Below are positions 33,466 to 46,318 of a stretch of 64,000 nt of DNA, piece by piece. The notes beneath the pieces were generated by a model. It was not told the origin of the DNA, did no database searches, and worked only from the letters and a program-made list of their open reading frames with translations. The position numbers and the translations under genes were made by a program. Each line of letters starts with the position of its first letter. The first letter of the stretch is position 1. This DNA is from Sisyra terminalis (taxonomy: Eukaryota; Arthropoda; Insecta; Neuroptera; Sisyridae). The stretch lies in contig OY292275.1 of assembly GCA_958496175.1 (NCBI GenBank), positions 52,219,701 to 52,283,700 on the forward strand, written 5' to 3'.

Positions 33466-36400
33466 TCAATGGCAATATTTACTTTGCATTTTCTTAATTC
33501 GCCGATATAATATTATTTCAGCAAATAATTATATTAGTTACTTATATGATTTACATTATTTCTCAAATGAAATTTTTATATTTTTCCAATAGACATTTAC
33601 GTCAAATAATATAAATTTCTTTTGTGGTTATTTCGATATGTTATCGATTGCATAATGTAAAAACATTATGGGAACTAGTCCGAAGACGGTCAATATTGAT
33701 GAACGAACTTACAAACTGAAGTTTGTCTTGTCTTTATGTAATTTAGGAGTGAAGAAGAAAATTATTTGATTAAATTAACAAAACAAAGCCTATCTGTGTC
33801 TTTTGTTCAATAGATGTAATAATGTAATGAACATCGAAAACGAATTCACTTGGGTTCTGCTCTTATTCTCTAAGCACTGTTATTTTCATTTCCCACAGAT
33901 TCGATTAGGAGATGTGAAATAGAAAGTCCCTAAACATTACTTCTCTTTAACCCCGTCGTAGTGGATATCGTTCCAAGTCTCCAAGTGCACAGAGATTTGG
34001 TTTAAATTAAATACAAAAAGAACAAGTTACTGTGCAGTGTTGTGAAAAGGCTTAATTTACACTGATCGATACACCGGAGTTATTTTATCTTCTTTTTTTT
34101 TTTTTAAAATAGCACAGTAATGGCCAATGAAAAAAATATATTATTGTAACAATGATTCTAGTGAAAAAGTTCTTCTATTCATTTTTCTTTCTGATTTTTT
34201 TTCTTTAATTAACAAGTTATTAAATGTAAATTGTTTTGAAATTTTAATAACATCTTAATTATCAAGTATCTATTTTTACTAAGCAAACATATTTTTCTTG
34301 AAGTTTCATAATGAAAAGTGATATTTGGCACATTAAACAAAGTTAACTTTATGAATATTAAAAATTGAAACTTTTTTCATTTATTCGTATATGAAGTCTT
34401 GTGAAAGGTCACAGAAAATGGAAATTCTATTTAAAATACATAAAAAAAATAAACAAGTCTATATTGGGCAAATATTAAAAAATAACTATTGAGTTTAATT
34501 GAGAAACTGAGAATTTATTTTTTTTGCATTGGCTCTATGTGTATACATAAAGTATTTAATATTGTTAGGCTACATATAATTAATTAGTTTGCTTGTATTT
34601 TCAAAATTATAATGCAAAAGTAAATATGAAAAACAACGTTTGGTGTCAGCTTGTGCAAATTTTCTACAAAGCAGGTCAGATATAGTAGAAATAAAAACTT
34701 AAATAAAAGCTGCATGCTTTAGGGGACGCTCATATTAAAATTTGAATAATGAAATTTATTAGACAAAAAATTGCTTCCATATTAATTATGTTCCCTTCTT
34801 AAAAACAATAGCAAAATATTTTATTGATCTGAAATTAAATTAATTTTTTTGCATGTCCTCATATTTTAGTTTAATAATATTAGTAAAGTAATGTTGTAAT
34901 AAAGCCCTTTGAATAAATCGACAATACAGTACTTTGTGCTATTATCATCGGATTTTCCATATTAATAACAAACCAATGGAGATTTACCGAATAATTCGGA
35001 ATGCTGATAGATTTTCTATAAAATCACTGCGATTTAATTCGAGCAAATGAATAGTGAGAGATCAAAACTTACCCTACTATTTATATGCTTGTCTGTTGTT
35101 TACGGAGAACAAAGGGAATTTGTGGTTAGCAATAATCTTTCTGTTATACCAACATGAAAGTAATGAGGGTTTATTTAGAGGTGTATACGTTATACAATCA
35201 TGTAGGTTCACGATTGACAAAGTGCGTATGATATTGATTTATTTGTTTAATTACTCAAAGCAAATAATTGAAGAGCCCTCATTTGAAAAAAAAAATGGAT
35301 AATGAAATTGAACCAATAACTGGCGTTTTTCCAATTAAAAAACGTTTTTTAAATTTGATCATCTCTTTTTGAAGTCATTAAATTCAATTTTATCCAGAAC
35401 TCTTAATTGATTGTCGCTTTGACAATATTAGTACTTGTTGAGCTTATTTCGGTAATGAAGAATACAAGTTGAGGAGGAACTCTGGAAATTGAAGTGGTGT
35501 AGAGAAATTACATACACGAAGAAAACACTTGACGCTTTTACATGTGTCTGGAATATATCGTGGGTGAAAACGAACAAAGGACAAGTTTGTAAGTTTAGCA
35601 CACAATTTACAACGGATAATTTAACAGTGACATTTGAAACAGTCTTATATGGTAACGTTTTGAACTGACCAATTGAGTTTCATTTTCGTTTAATTAAAAC
35701 TTTTGATTTTAATATAGCTTGGAGTTTTGAATTATAAAACGTATATTACTTATTTCGACAATATGATTGTTATATACGTTGATTGTAGTCGGGATGAAGT
35801 TATTAACTATTTATTCGATAACAAGTTCAATGTTTCACATTATTTAATACATTCTGCCATAAGTTGAATAGATATTTAGATTACACTTCAAAGTTGATTT
35901 AAAGGTAATTATATTCAGTAATTTTGAAAGTATGAATTTGCAAAATAACCTATACGAAATATTTTATCATAATTCTCTACTATGATAAATTTTACGTACA
36001 AGTACAGTAACTGTACTGAAAATTACGCCTCTACACGAAAGCTTTGAGTGTCGAAATTCCAATCAATAGGTAAATAGAATGTCAAGGTGTTTTCATTTAT
36101 AAAGCTATTTTTTATACGAGTGTAACCTGAGGAAAGAATTAATAGTAAAAGTAATTAGCTTATCGGTATTTTATTTATGATTTCAATAATTTTATGTAGT
36201 AAGACCTTCACAATTATTTAATGATTGAATGGGTGGCTGACCCGAACGAAAAAGGAGTTATTCTTCTAAAAAATTGGTATATAAAAATAATGTAAACCAA
36301 ATAATTAATAGAAATAAATTTCACAAAAAAAATTAATTAATAATTTTAAAATTTTTCAATTTGCCAATGATTTTCAAAAAGAAAAGTCACCCACTAAATC

Positions 36401-37263
36401 AAATTATGTACCAGAACTGATTTAAAGTATAGTTCTTGGCTATTAAATAGTCAAACTACTGATATATTTTCGGCAATTGAATATAAATTGATTTCGAAAG
36501 AAAAATTTAAAAAATAAGAATTTGTGTTACTTTTGCTTGAATTTTTACGAATAATTATATACTTGCATGCTTATAAAATATAAGGTATTTTTCCGAATTT
36601 TTCATTACATCATTCCTTATAAGAGCTTTTTATCTAGCCACTAGCCAATTCAATCTCGATGCATTAGATAAATCATTTATTTATCAGGGTATTTTTTCTA
36701 TAGGATCTAGGGGTATAAGTATTATGAATCGGCCTGTAAAGATATTACATATAATGAAACTTAGTAGATATGTGGGTTCTAATAAAATACTAAGATCCTG
36801 AAAGTTTCAGATCTATATCTCAATTAGTTTTGGTGGAAAAAAAAATACCTTAATGAAAAACAGGAAACAATTATTTTCTTGGAATTTACATAACCGATTG
36901 ATCTAAAATTTAAGTCTGATTAAAAGCAGGAGTGGGTAAATGGTCGACTGCGAATAGGTCGACAGCCAATCGTAGGTATTTTAAATAATTTAACTAGTAA
37001 ATTTTAAATCTTCTAATGGAAATTGTGTACTCATAAGTTAGCAGATAATTAAAGCTGAATTTAAAATTAAATACGCATCTATTCTACAACTGATATTACT
37101 TATTCCCCAATAGCGCTTCTAGTGCTTCCTTCTACATCTATTCTATTGCACTTTTAAATAAATTAATTGTTTTGTTTACTGATGGAGGCAACTTCAATGA
37201 TTAGTAGAAATTATGGATTTAGTCATTTGGAAATAAAATAAATATTTTCCTGATTTTATATCA
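33466..37263. other. Unassigned A+T-rich sequence
   Basis: About 3.8 kb with no recognisable element. An 82-codon frame at 35054 has no known domain and no exon context. A small block near 36780 (TAATAAAATACTAAGATCCT) recurs near 56998. Confidence 0.45.
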
Positions 37264-37853
37264 TTGTGTTGTATAATTCATAAAAATGCCTTACATGCAA
37301 AAATATAGGAAGATCATGATATTATAGATGTGACAATGAAAATTACAAATTCGATAAGAGCGCAAAGTTTAAAGAAATTTTTAATCCGTAGTCAATTTGA
37401 AGACATTGATTCGGAATATGAAGATTTACTTATTTTTGGTCATAATATTGCTCAACCGAAATCATTGCATTTTATTGCGGCTTTTACAGCTTGATTAGTT
37501 AACGATTACAAGCAAAAAGTATTATTGAGTTTACCAATTTTCACCAATTTCTGAATTTATTGCTAGAAGAAAAATATCTAAGTAATATTAAGATCGATAG
37601 AAATGATGATAATTTTTGACATAATTGATAATTGATGACATTTTTGGGTCCGACTAATCTATATATGTGAAGCAGCGTTTTCCCAAATGAAAAATATCAA
37701 ATCCTAGTTTAGAAGTTTCCTACCTTATAACCACTTAAAAGCATCTTTTCGATTGTACGTCAGTGATTACCAACCCAATTTAATAAAACTTGTTGATGAT
37801 ATGGAATATCACTCATCTACATTAAAAAATCAATCCAAAACATTGCACAAATA
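37264..37853 (+). pseudogene. hAT transposase C-terminal half, degenerate
   Basis: The frame at 37264 reads LCCIIHKNALHAKI, DHDIIDVTMKITNSIRAQSL, KKFLIRSQFEDIDSEYEDLL, then frame changes lead to GPTNLYMCEAAFSQMKNIKS with FRSFLPYNHLKASFRLYVSD and YQPNLIKLVDDM. The C-I-I-H-x-x-AL box, the ID(S/A)EY(G/E)D(L/V)L box and the C-terminal (Y/M)CE(S/A)(T/A)FS-x-M-x-x-IK…L…HL…LR dimerisation segment identify a hAT transposase of the type also domesticated in vertebrate GTF2IRD2/ZBED-like proteins. The central catalytic region is shortened and stops are present. Terminal repeats not found. Confidence 0.8.
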
Positions 37854-38159
37854 GTAAATACAATAGCTATAAGAATGTATTATTATCCATAATATCCATA
37901 ATATCCTTAATTATATATTTTTTTTCGCGCATAAAAGAGAAAAAAATATTGTCGATCATATCAGTATTAAGTTTGCCTCCCCCCTGACTTAATGGCTGAT
38001 AATGCCTTTTTTATAAAATAATTACAGATATATGAATATTCATTGCATACTGTTTTCCTTATAATTTCGTAAAAATATTTCAATCAAAATGTACATGCTA
38101 AGTGGTATTCAATGAAGTTAATTTAAATGTTAAATAGTTAGTAATAATACCTATAAGTA

Positions 38160-38615
38160 TAAGTTCTTTGATTATTTAGATTGGAAACATAGTTTTTGCC
38201 TAAAATTTCAATGGAAATTTAATCAACACCAACACTGTTGTCACTAAGATTTTGATTTTCTGAATTTAATAAAATTTAACTTACTTGAATAAAAAATTTG
38301 TTATCTTGATTATGGCAGGATTACTTATCACTTGGATCACTTTTTGGCTTTTAATCAAATGAATTTAATAAATTAAACACCAATAATTAACTATCAATAT
38401 GTCAAACAATCCACTAATAGCTGATGACAAAACACACTCGACAATGTGCGTGGCTATTAGCCAATGGAATTACGAGATTTGGTGATTTTCATTTGTTTTG
38501 ATTATTGCAATTTTGAAATTTTAAGAAAACCACTTCCACTACCATATAATGAACATTGTACATATACAAAGGTAGTGAAATTTAGCGCGGAAGCGGTTTT
38601 TATTTATTATTTTTT
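38160..38615 (+). repeat. Dispersed repeat family A, copy 3
   Basis: Shares start TAAGTTCTTTGA, ACCAACACTGTTGTCACTAA, ATCACTTTTTGGCTTTTAAT, AGCCAATGGAATTACGAGAT, TTCATTTGTTTTGATTAT and GCGCGGAAGCGGTTTTTATT with the other copies. No open frame. Confidence 0.75.
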
Positions 38616-39655
38616 TACTTTGTAGTATGTTTTCAAAAAGTCTAAAAAATCGGGCACTAAAACAAAAGTATGAAGAATTTAAAAAAATAGTTTTGGACCT
38701 ATATTAAAATTGTTTCATGGTTAAATTTTTTTTTGTAATCTTTTGATTGGTTTTAATAGTTATATAATTGGTAATTTTTTATGAAAAAAGCATTATCAAC
38801 CCCTAAATTATATTCAAATTTTAGATCAATCAGGAAAATAAAATATAAGAAAAACATTTTTTTTCTGTTTTTCATTTACTATTTTTTTTCACAAAAACCA
38901 AATAAGATAGAGATCTGGACTTTTCAGAATCTATGGGGAAGTGGGGTAGATTGATACATATAATATTTAAAACCAAATTACATTTGAAAAAACGTATTAA
39001 TTTTAATTGATTTTCAATTCATCGTTTAGCTAAATGTGTTAATATTATACTGTCAAGGATAATAATTGTTTAAGTTGTAATATGTATACTTTAGTTCTAT
39101 GTACAGAAGCTTTGCATCTCTATAGAATGTATGCTAGAATTAAAATAAATGATAATAATAAAAAAGAAAAGCAGGTGGTTTGTAAAGAATGGATTTTGAA
39201 TCATTTTGCTTTACCAACGGAGAACTTAGATATATCACTTGGGACATTTAATACATAGTGGAAATTGTAGGAAAGTGGTTAAATTTTTTTTTAGATCTTT
39301 CTTTCCCTTATTGTGAACGTATCGTAATCAGTCTAACAAAATGCTTGTTACTTAACCAAAGTAGCCATCAAAAATAATAAAATTTTAAATTATGCATTTT
39401 GCTGCAATTCAACAAATATTCTGTGAAGATTTCCATTTACTGTGTAGTAAAAATTTGAGCAACAATATACTTTGAGCCATATAAATTAGAAAGATGATGA
39501 TTGGTTTTCCTCATAATCTTTTTTAAACTTTTCAACATTGTGTTGTAGAATCATAGGTTCGGTATTAAATTTTGAACTGTTCTTCTTACAAATAATAGCT
39601 ACGAAATAACTTTCGATGAGTGATCTTTATCTTCTCATCATCTTTCAGTCTTTGG
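38616..39655. other. Unassigned A+T-rich sequence
   Basis: Nothing recognised. Confidence 0.5.
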
Positions 39656-40669
39656 CGTATATTTGCACGCCATTTTCTAATGATAGCAATGAAATATATA
39701 TTTTTAACTCAAACAAATGGCTTACAAAATTTTTCGGGACTCGATAGAGTTAAGGGGCATAATTATGTATATCATTATGTGTGCCCCGTACTTTGGTGAA
39801 TCTAAATGAATCCAAAATACATTTTGAGACATAAAGTTATTTATTTAAAAAATGTACCAAATTATTATTACTAGACGTTAAAACTAACCGTTAGTAAATA
39901 AAGATCTTTGAAAGATGTTTAAGGCGATCAAGGGTACACTTTAAATACTTCACTGCTGGTGTATCAATGTGCTTCACATCCTACTAAATAATTTTTAGTT
40001 CCTATATACCTCCCAAGAATCAGAGTATAAATCAAAATTTTTTAACAAATTCCATAAATTATTTCACTTCAAAGAAAAACGGAGGATATAGACAAGGTTT
40101 ATTAAGCTCAGCAGTTATGAATATAGCATTTAAAATATTACCTCTAGTAATTAAAGAAAATCCGTAAAAAGTCGTATATTTGCACGCCATTTTCTAATGA
40201 TAGCAATAAAATATATATATTTAAACTCAAATTAATGGTTTACAAACATTTTTGGGGCTCAAACTCGGTACAATGATACATATCATTGTGCCCCTTACTT
40301 TGGTGAATCTAAGTGTTCCAAAATACATTTTGAGATATTAAATTATTTATTAAAAAAAAGTACCAAATCCTTATTATTAGACATTAAAAACTAACCGTTA
40401 GTAGTAAAGATTTTCGAAAGATGTTTAAAGAGATCAAGGATACACTTTAAACACTTTACTGCAGATGTATCAATGTCCTCCACTTCCAACTAAATATTTT
40501 TTAGTTCCTATATATCTCCCAAAGATCATTGAATATCATTTTAATATTTTTTTTACATTTCCTAAATTATTTCACTTCAAAGAAAAAAAGATACAGTTTA
40601 TTATGCTCAACAGTTAGAAATAGGGCATTTAAAATACAATTTCTAGTAATTGAAGAAAATCCGTAAAAA
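39656..40669 (+). repeat. Direct tandem duplication, about 517-bp period
   Basis: Unit 1 (39656-40170) and unit 2 (40173-40669) both begin CGTATATTTGCACGCCATTT and end GAAAATCCGTAAAAA. Both contain GTGCCCC-TACTTTGGTGAAT, AACTAACCGTTAGTA, GAAAGATGTTTAA and TTTAGTTCCTATATA. Differences are scattered substitutions and small indels. No conserved frame. Confidence 0.85.
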
Positions 40670-41719
40670 CATTGTGAAATTGAATCAGTAAACTCTTTAG
40701 CTACCCTTTTATCAAATCTTTCCAACATCAACTTTAAATAATATCAGTATTGATTAGTATCTGCAATTGACTTATACGTTTCACCTGAAAAAATCTTTTT
40801 TAAAACTTTCCTTATATGTATAATCTGATAGGTAATCTGAAAGCTTTTCCAAACATATCTACCGAATAATTGGTTCGGGTACGTACAAATATGGTTTCAA
40901 GATAAGATTGAAGTTAACAAAATAATTTTTTTGGAATGTTTCCGTTTCACCTTTCCATCCTATTGTTGTTTTAATGCTAAAAGATTAGATATATTGTGAA
41001 AATGTAGCTTTGATATTAGTTTGGCCTTTAATCCTACAAACTTGGAGTGCAGCTATAGACTGACAAGATTAACACAATGCCGTGAGTGGATGGTTTTCAG
41101 ATCCGATAATATCGTATCTTATGAATCTCTTGGATTGATAGAACGAACATTTCTATAGGAAATATATAATATAATTTGAAATAATTATCCTACTAACAAG
41201 TTAAATCTTTAATGGTTTTAGGTCGGTATGTGTACAATAGATTTTGTACAGAATGCTTAATATAATAATGAACATGACTACAGACAGTTCCTTTTGCATT
41301 TACAAGTTTCATCTGTGTTAATGTATTGATTAATTACAAACCTAAATGATTTGTTCCAGTGACACATAAAGCAGTTTTATGGAAGAAAAAGCAGTTTTTC
41401 AGTAACTAACAATCTTTGTATTTATTTTAAACGAAAATTTAATAAATATTATGTCAAAGAAAGATCGTGTAGTTCTCTAGTTTCGAAAGTACTTAGCCTT
41501 TTTGTTAAACAGCATCGTGTTTTAATCAGCTAAGTGTCACGCAAGCGGATTATAATGTTTTTGTAATATGCGGTGAAATAATTTTATAAAGTGATAAGAA
41601 ATAATTAGTGTACGTGAAACTGCAAGTAGCTGCATGAAACTAGTTTTGCCTAACAATCTTATAGACCAGTGGAAGAGGGCAACACTAAAATTTAATTGGG
41701 ACTTTATTTAAAATATAAG
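40670..41719. other. Unassigned A+T-rich sequence
   Basis: Nothing recognised. Confidence 0.5.
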
Positions 41720-41727
41720 TGCAATTT

Positions 41728-42768
41728 TAGGGTGATTTTTTTTTTGTTGACTTTTTTTTTTTTTTTGGTCCCATCGTGAAATTTTTTTGGAAATACCAAA
41801 AAAAAAATCCCTGAAAGTTTGAGCCTTTAATATTAATTTTAAGTCCTCGACCAAGGCGTGTAAAGACTTCCCATTGAAAATACACGGAAACTCTGTTTTT
41901 TTTATTTTTAAACTTCAATATCTCAGCGGCATTTCATGGGATCACTTTTACCGAAGATGGTTTTTTCTCAGAATTAAACGCTCTACAAAAGTGCCCATTG
42001 CGACAAAGTCGTAACTCACACCGGTGAGGTAGTACGGGCCACTGAACCTGATTTTTCCATAAAATTCGCGTTTTTTTTGCATTTATCTCGTAAATAACAA
42101 GAGCTACGAAAAAATTATTAACAAAATACTTGTAGAAAATTTGATTTCCTACAAAAAAGTTCGTATAGAGCAAATCGCTAAGATCAATATTAAACGAGAT
42201 ATTAAGCCTTTAATTGATTTTTCTGTGAAATTTTTGCCGATCATTGATTTAAACTTTAATACAATGATCGGCAAAAATTTCACAGAAAAATCAATTCAAG
42301 GCTTAATATCTCGTTTAATATTGATCTTAGCGATTTGACCTACAAGAACTTTTTTGTAGGAAATCAAATTCTCTACAAGTTTTGATTTTATAATTTTTCC
42401 GTAGCTCTTGTTATTTACGAGATAAATGCAAAAAAAACGCGAAGTTTATGGAAAAATCAGGTTCAGTGGCCCGTACTACCTCACCGGTGTGAGTTACGAC
42501 TTTGTCATAATGGGCACTTTTGTAGAGCGTTTAATTCTGAGAAAAAACCATCTTAGGTAAAAGCGATCCCATGAAATGCCGCTGAGATATAGAAATTTAA
42601 AATTAAAAAATCAGAGTTTCCGTGTATTTTCAATGGGAAATCTTTACACGTCTCGGTCGAGGACTTAAAATTAATATTAAGGGCTCAAACTTTCAGAGAA
42701 TTTATTTTTTGGTATATCCAACAAAATTTCACGATGGGACCAAAAAAAGTCAAAAAAAAATCACCCTA
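41728..42768. mobile_element. Long palindromic (fold-back) element, family D copy 2
   Basis: Full-length version of 25364-26337: arms of about 500 bp meet near 42252, with TATTAAACGAGATATTAAGC and its mirror close to the centre. Termini TAGGGTGATTTTTT and AATCACCCTA. TGCAATTT occurs at 41720-41727 on the left and at 42772-42779 on the right, but three extra bases (GAC) separate it from the right end, so the duplication is imperfect. Non-coding. Confidence 0.9.
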
Positions 42769-42779
42769 GACTGCAATTT

Positions 42780-44059
42780 TATTTATAAGCTTTAGATTAA
42801 AGTAAATCATGGTTTGATTTTTCAGAATTTCGATTCCGAGACCAACATGGGATATTGTGCATATTTTAAAAAAAAATTGATCATATTAGAGTTCGATCAT
42901 GCAATTTCATAAGGTATTTGAACGTGAGTCGATGAAATGCCAGACGTGATGTAATAACCATTCACCTGCACACTTCTTGAAAAACGATGTGCAAATGTAA
43001 TATTAAAAAACCAAGCATTTTGAAACTGCATACATATGAACCTACTTACATGTACGAATGACAATTTGCTTTAAGATGAGTTCACAGTAGTCAAAAGAAC
43101 CAGCCAAAGGAGAGTCAAACTTTCCCACTAGGACATCTATATTTGTAAACATTACGGATTACGGAATGAAATTGAACTTAGAAAAACCAGGAAAATCGGA
43201 TTAAATGATCTAATTAAGTTGTTGATTTCTTCGACCCTACTAAATTCGTAAATAACATATTTTCTGAAATTATGATAAATCTCATGGGTCGGAAAATGTT
43301 TAAGGTCGGTAGAGGGTTTATCACCCTTAGCCTAACCTTGACAAAGTAAAGCGACAACGCATAAAATACATTTCAATTCAAAAGTTGTAAAATTTTCTAT
43401 AGAAATGTATTCAACAACCAAAAACGTTAATCATTTTCATCAATGTTTTTCAATGTTCCCTCGACCTTAATTATTATCATTTCTTTTGTTTTGTGTTACT
43501 TTTAAACGTTTGTTTCCAATTGGTGAAAGTACAAATTATTTTGATATTTCTAATAAGGGTTCTAGGAGCAACTTTCAAAGGTTTTAATATTTGAATTGCA
43601 ATATATAATAATTACATCCCGAAGTAAACATACACATTGAAAAGATTTAAAAGCTTGCCAAAGTTGAATAATTGAAAAGTTAAGAAAATTTTTAAGTTTT
43701 TACGAACCTGGAACAAAATCTGGTATATAGTAATTAATAATCCTTGGAAACATAATAATTGAAAACCATGACGTATTAGGTATTCTCACGTTGGTAAATA
43801 TACGTATATATTGGATACGTGTTAATTGAATGACATTTTTGGGATAACAATTTAAATATTTGAATAAAAATATTTGAGAAATTAGATTTAACAATGAAAT
43901 CACTTTCAAATTCACTTTGAATCACTTTTAACTTTGAAGATTGTCGATTGTCATGGCAATTTTTATTTTTGATACAGCAGCGCGGAAGCGTCCTCTAGTG
44001 CTTTTTCTAAACTACCCTTCCAAGATTGAAATAACATAGTAAAAGCTTAAAAGCCAAAT
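42780..44059. other. Unassigned sequence, with a possible family A relic at 43690-44010
   Basis: Near 43900-43990 there are TTGAATCACTTTT and GCGCGGAAGCG, two landmarks of family A, but the intervening sequence does not align. Otherwise nothing. Confidence 0.35.
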
Positions 44060-44487
44060 TGTACGAGGGAATAAAAGTTTTAAATATATCATTTAGGGAT
44101 TTGTAACCAGTTTGAGGTTTATTATTATTTATTAGTTTTTATCAATTGTAGTTAAATTAAAAGTGTTACCGAATCCATAAATAACACATTTGAATCTGCA
44201 ATTTTCTCGTAAATATTTCGGATTTTGGATTTTAAACATTACGATGTTATTTCATATCATTAGTTGAGAACAGGTAAATTTTTTGGCAATTGCACACCTT
44301 TTGGAATTCAAACGGCATCGTTTACAATAATGATCGTTATAGAATAAAGGTTAATAAAATTAAAGGTAAATATTTATCTACTTGAATTCTATCGTATGAT
44401 TGAAAAACAGGTTAATCGTTTTCGATAATATTTTGTTTCCAGGTATATCTTAGTGTTTCGCCAAAAAAAAGTATAAATAAGGTTACA
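44060..44487 (+). repeat. Dispersed repeat family B, copy 2
   Basis: Collinear with 3424-3838 (see that entry for shared blocks). It immediately precedes a family E palindrome fragment. Confidence 0.75.
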
Positions 44488-44489
44488 AT

Positions 44490-44703
44490 TTTTTTTGGTG
44501 CAGATAATTTTTTTCCCTTGATAATTTGACAGCATTGACACAAAAATGAAAGCACAAATAAAAAATCGAAATTAAAGATGATAGACCTCTTAATATTAAT
44601 ATTAAGGGCTCAAACCTTCCCGATATTTTTATTTTGTCACCTTGAACAATATTTTCGATATACATTTCAAAAAAAAAATATCGATTTTTTTGACCCAGTT
44701 TAA
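44490..44703 (+). mobile_element. Family E palindrome, right-end fragment
   Basis: Matches 47100-47299: TTTGACAGCATTGACACAAA, AAGATGATAGACCTCTTAAT, GGGCTCAAACCTTCCCG, ATATTTTCGATATAC and the end GACCCAGTTTAA. The rest of the element is missing, so it cannot fold back. Confidence 0.8.
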
Positions 44704-44915
44704 TGTATATCTTGATGGTTAGTTATAATTGATACAGCGAGGGATGCTGCCGGTTAATAAGGGAGGTGATTCTTATAATTCTTAAGCTTTTTTTCCGAAA
44801 TTCAATTTATTTATTTACAATTGATCGTAACCATAGGTTGGCAGGACAACGTCTGCCAAGTTCAGTTAGTAGGCAATAGAATGATTAAATATTATTATAA
44901 GCACGGATACATAGA

Positions 44916-46053
44916 GGAACCTGGGGCGGAACGGGGTACCTAAACTTTAATTACAATTTACGAGAAGTTTAAAGAAACAATCTCATTGTTTTGTAATTTA
45001 TATATTTATTTAATTCATTCTCTACAAATAAAAAAAAGTTTTACTGATTTAAAGTAATAATTAATACTAAAAATTTAGGTTTCAAAAAAAATGAAAATTT
45101 CCTATTCTATTTCATCCCCTGGGGCACAATGGAAAATGAGCCTGGAGCAAATGGAATTCTTGTTATTGGCATAGTTCGCAGATGAAGACATTGCCATCGT
45201 CGTGTTTAACCCAGCACATGCCTAATGTGACCATTTTTGACAAATACTGCAGGAACACCAGCTTTCATTAGATTTAGAGTTTAAATCCTGACGGTATAAG
45301 CAGATTACCTCTGCATCTTCCGACCTTTCTTATTTATGAACTGTCGGCTAATTATATGTACGCACTATCTGCTGATAAAATAAAAATGTCTATCTGAATG
45401 GAAAATACTATCTGAATAGTATACCCCATTCCGTCCCAACCATTGTGCCCTAAAGCACCTTTCACACAAGCACGACTATTATGCCAGGATATATTGGTTC
45501 TATTTGAATTATCACAAGGCTTTTAGTTATTCAACAGTATATTTTAACAAACATGTCATGTTAATATTCAAACAAAAAATAGAACATAGGATAATTACCT
45601 TAGTGTTACTTTGCAAAAATTAGAATTCGGACACGTTAATTTCGACTTTTGATAAAAATAAAAAAAACTGCACTCTTTACTGGGGATAGTTACTTTTTAT
45701 AATGCAGCCCAGGTAATTGAACAATGAGTATGATTTTTACGCGTTTTTGTCACCTGTAACAAGCACTAATTCCATTTCCAATTCCGCCCCGTGTTCCCAT
45801 ACATATGCTTGTTTCAGGATTATATGAACCGTTTATTTTGAAAGTGAGTTAAGTCCATTTCAAGAAAAAACACTATAGAGTTATCATTTTTAACCATGGG
45901 AACATAAGATACTAAGGAGGAGGCAATAATTGGCGTTGCATGCAACCCAGTTAATTGCACAATGAGTATGATTTTTACGTGTTTTTGTCACCTGTAGCAA
46001 GCGCTTATTCCTTTTCCCATCCCGCCCCGGTACCCCATTCCGCCTCGTGTTCC
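44916..46053. mobile_element. Terminal-inverted-repeat element (family I) with internal direct repeats
   Basis: The 25-bp ends GGAACCTGGGGCGGAACGGG-GTACC (44916-44940) and the inverse of 46029-46053 match at 21 of 25 positions. About 100 bp are directly repeated inside (45708-45803 and 45943-46058), starting CAATGAGTATGATTTTTACG and ending in Pyr-rich GCCCCGTGTTCCCATAC. No transposase frame and no clear target duplication. DNA-transposon nature is inferred from the inverted ends. Confidence 0.5.
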
Positions 46054-46054
46054 C

Positions 46055-46318
46055 ATACGGAACCTTGGTATGTCGTTGTTATTTTATCAAAATTCCACTA
46101 AAATACAAATGATGATCTTCTGATTTTTTTAATGATTTTTGATTTAATTATTAATCAAAGTTTTTCTACCTTTTTAAATGTTACATTTTTATTACTAAAT
46201 AAAAAAGGAAATGATATAAAATACTACGAATATAATGGTGTTGAAGAATTTATCAATTGATTTTGATAGATAGTTAAAGTTGTTAATTGTATCAACCAAT
46301 GTAATTGATAAATGTATA
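46055..46318 (+). repeat. Direct repeat K, unit 1 (intact Helitron target)
   Basis: ACGGAACCT…TTTTATCAAAATTCCACTAAA …GTTACATTTTTATTACTAAA …AAATGATATAAAATACTACG …GTTGTTAATTGT. The same sequence follows 47299 and continues at 49525-49640 on the far side of the composite Helitron. It is the empty site that defines the Helitron ends. Confidence 0.85.

Noticed and set aside
35054..35302. 82-codon plus frame as a gene
   Set aside because: No recognisable domain, A/T-biased composition and no exon context.
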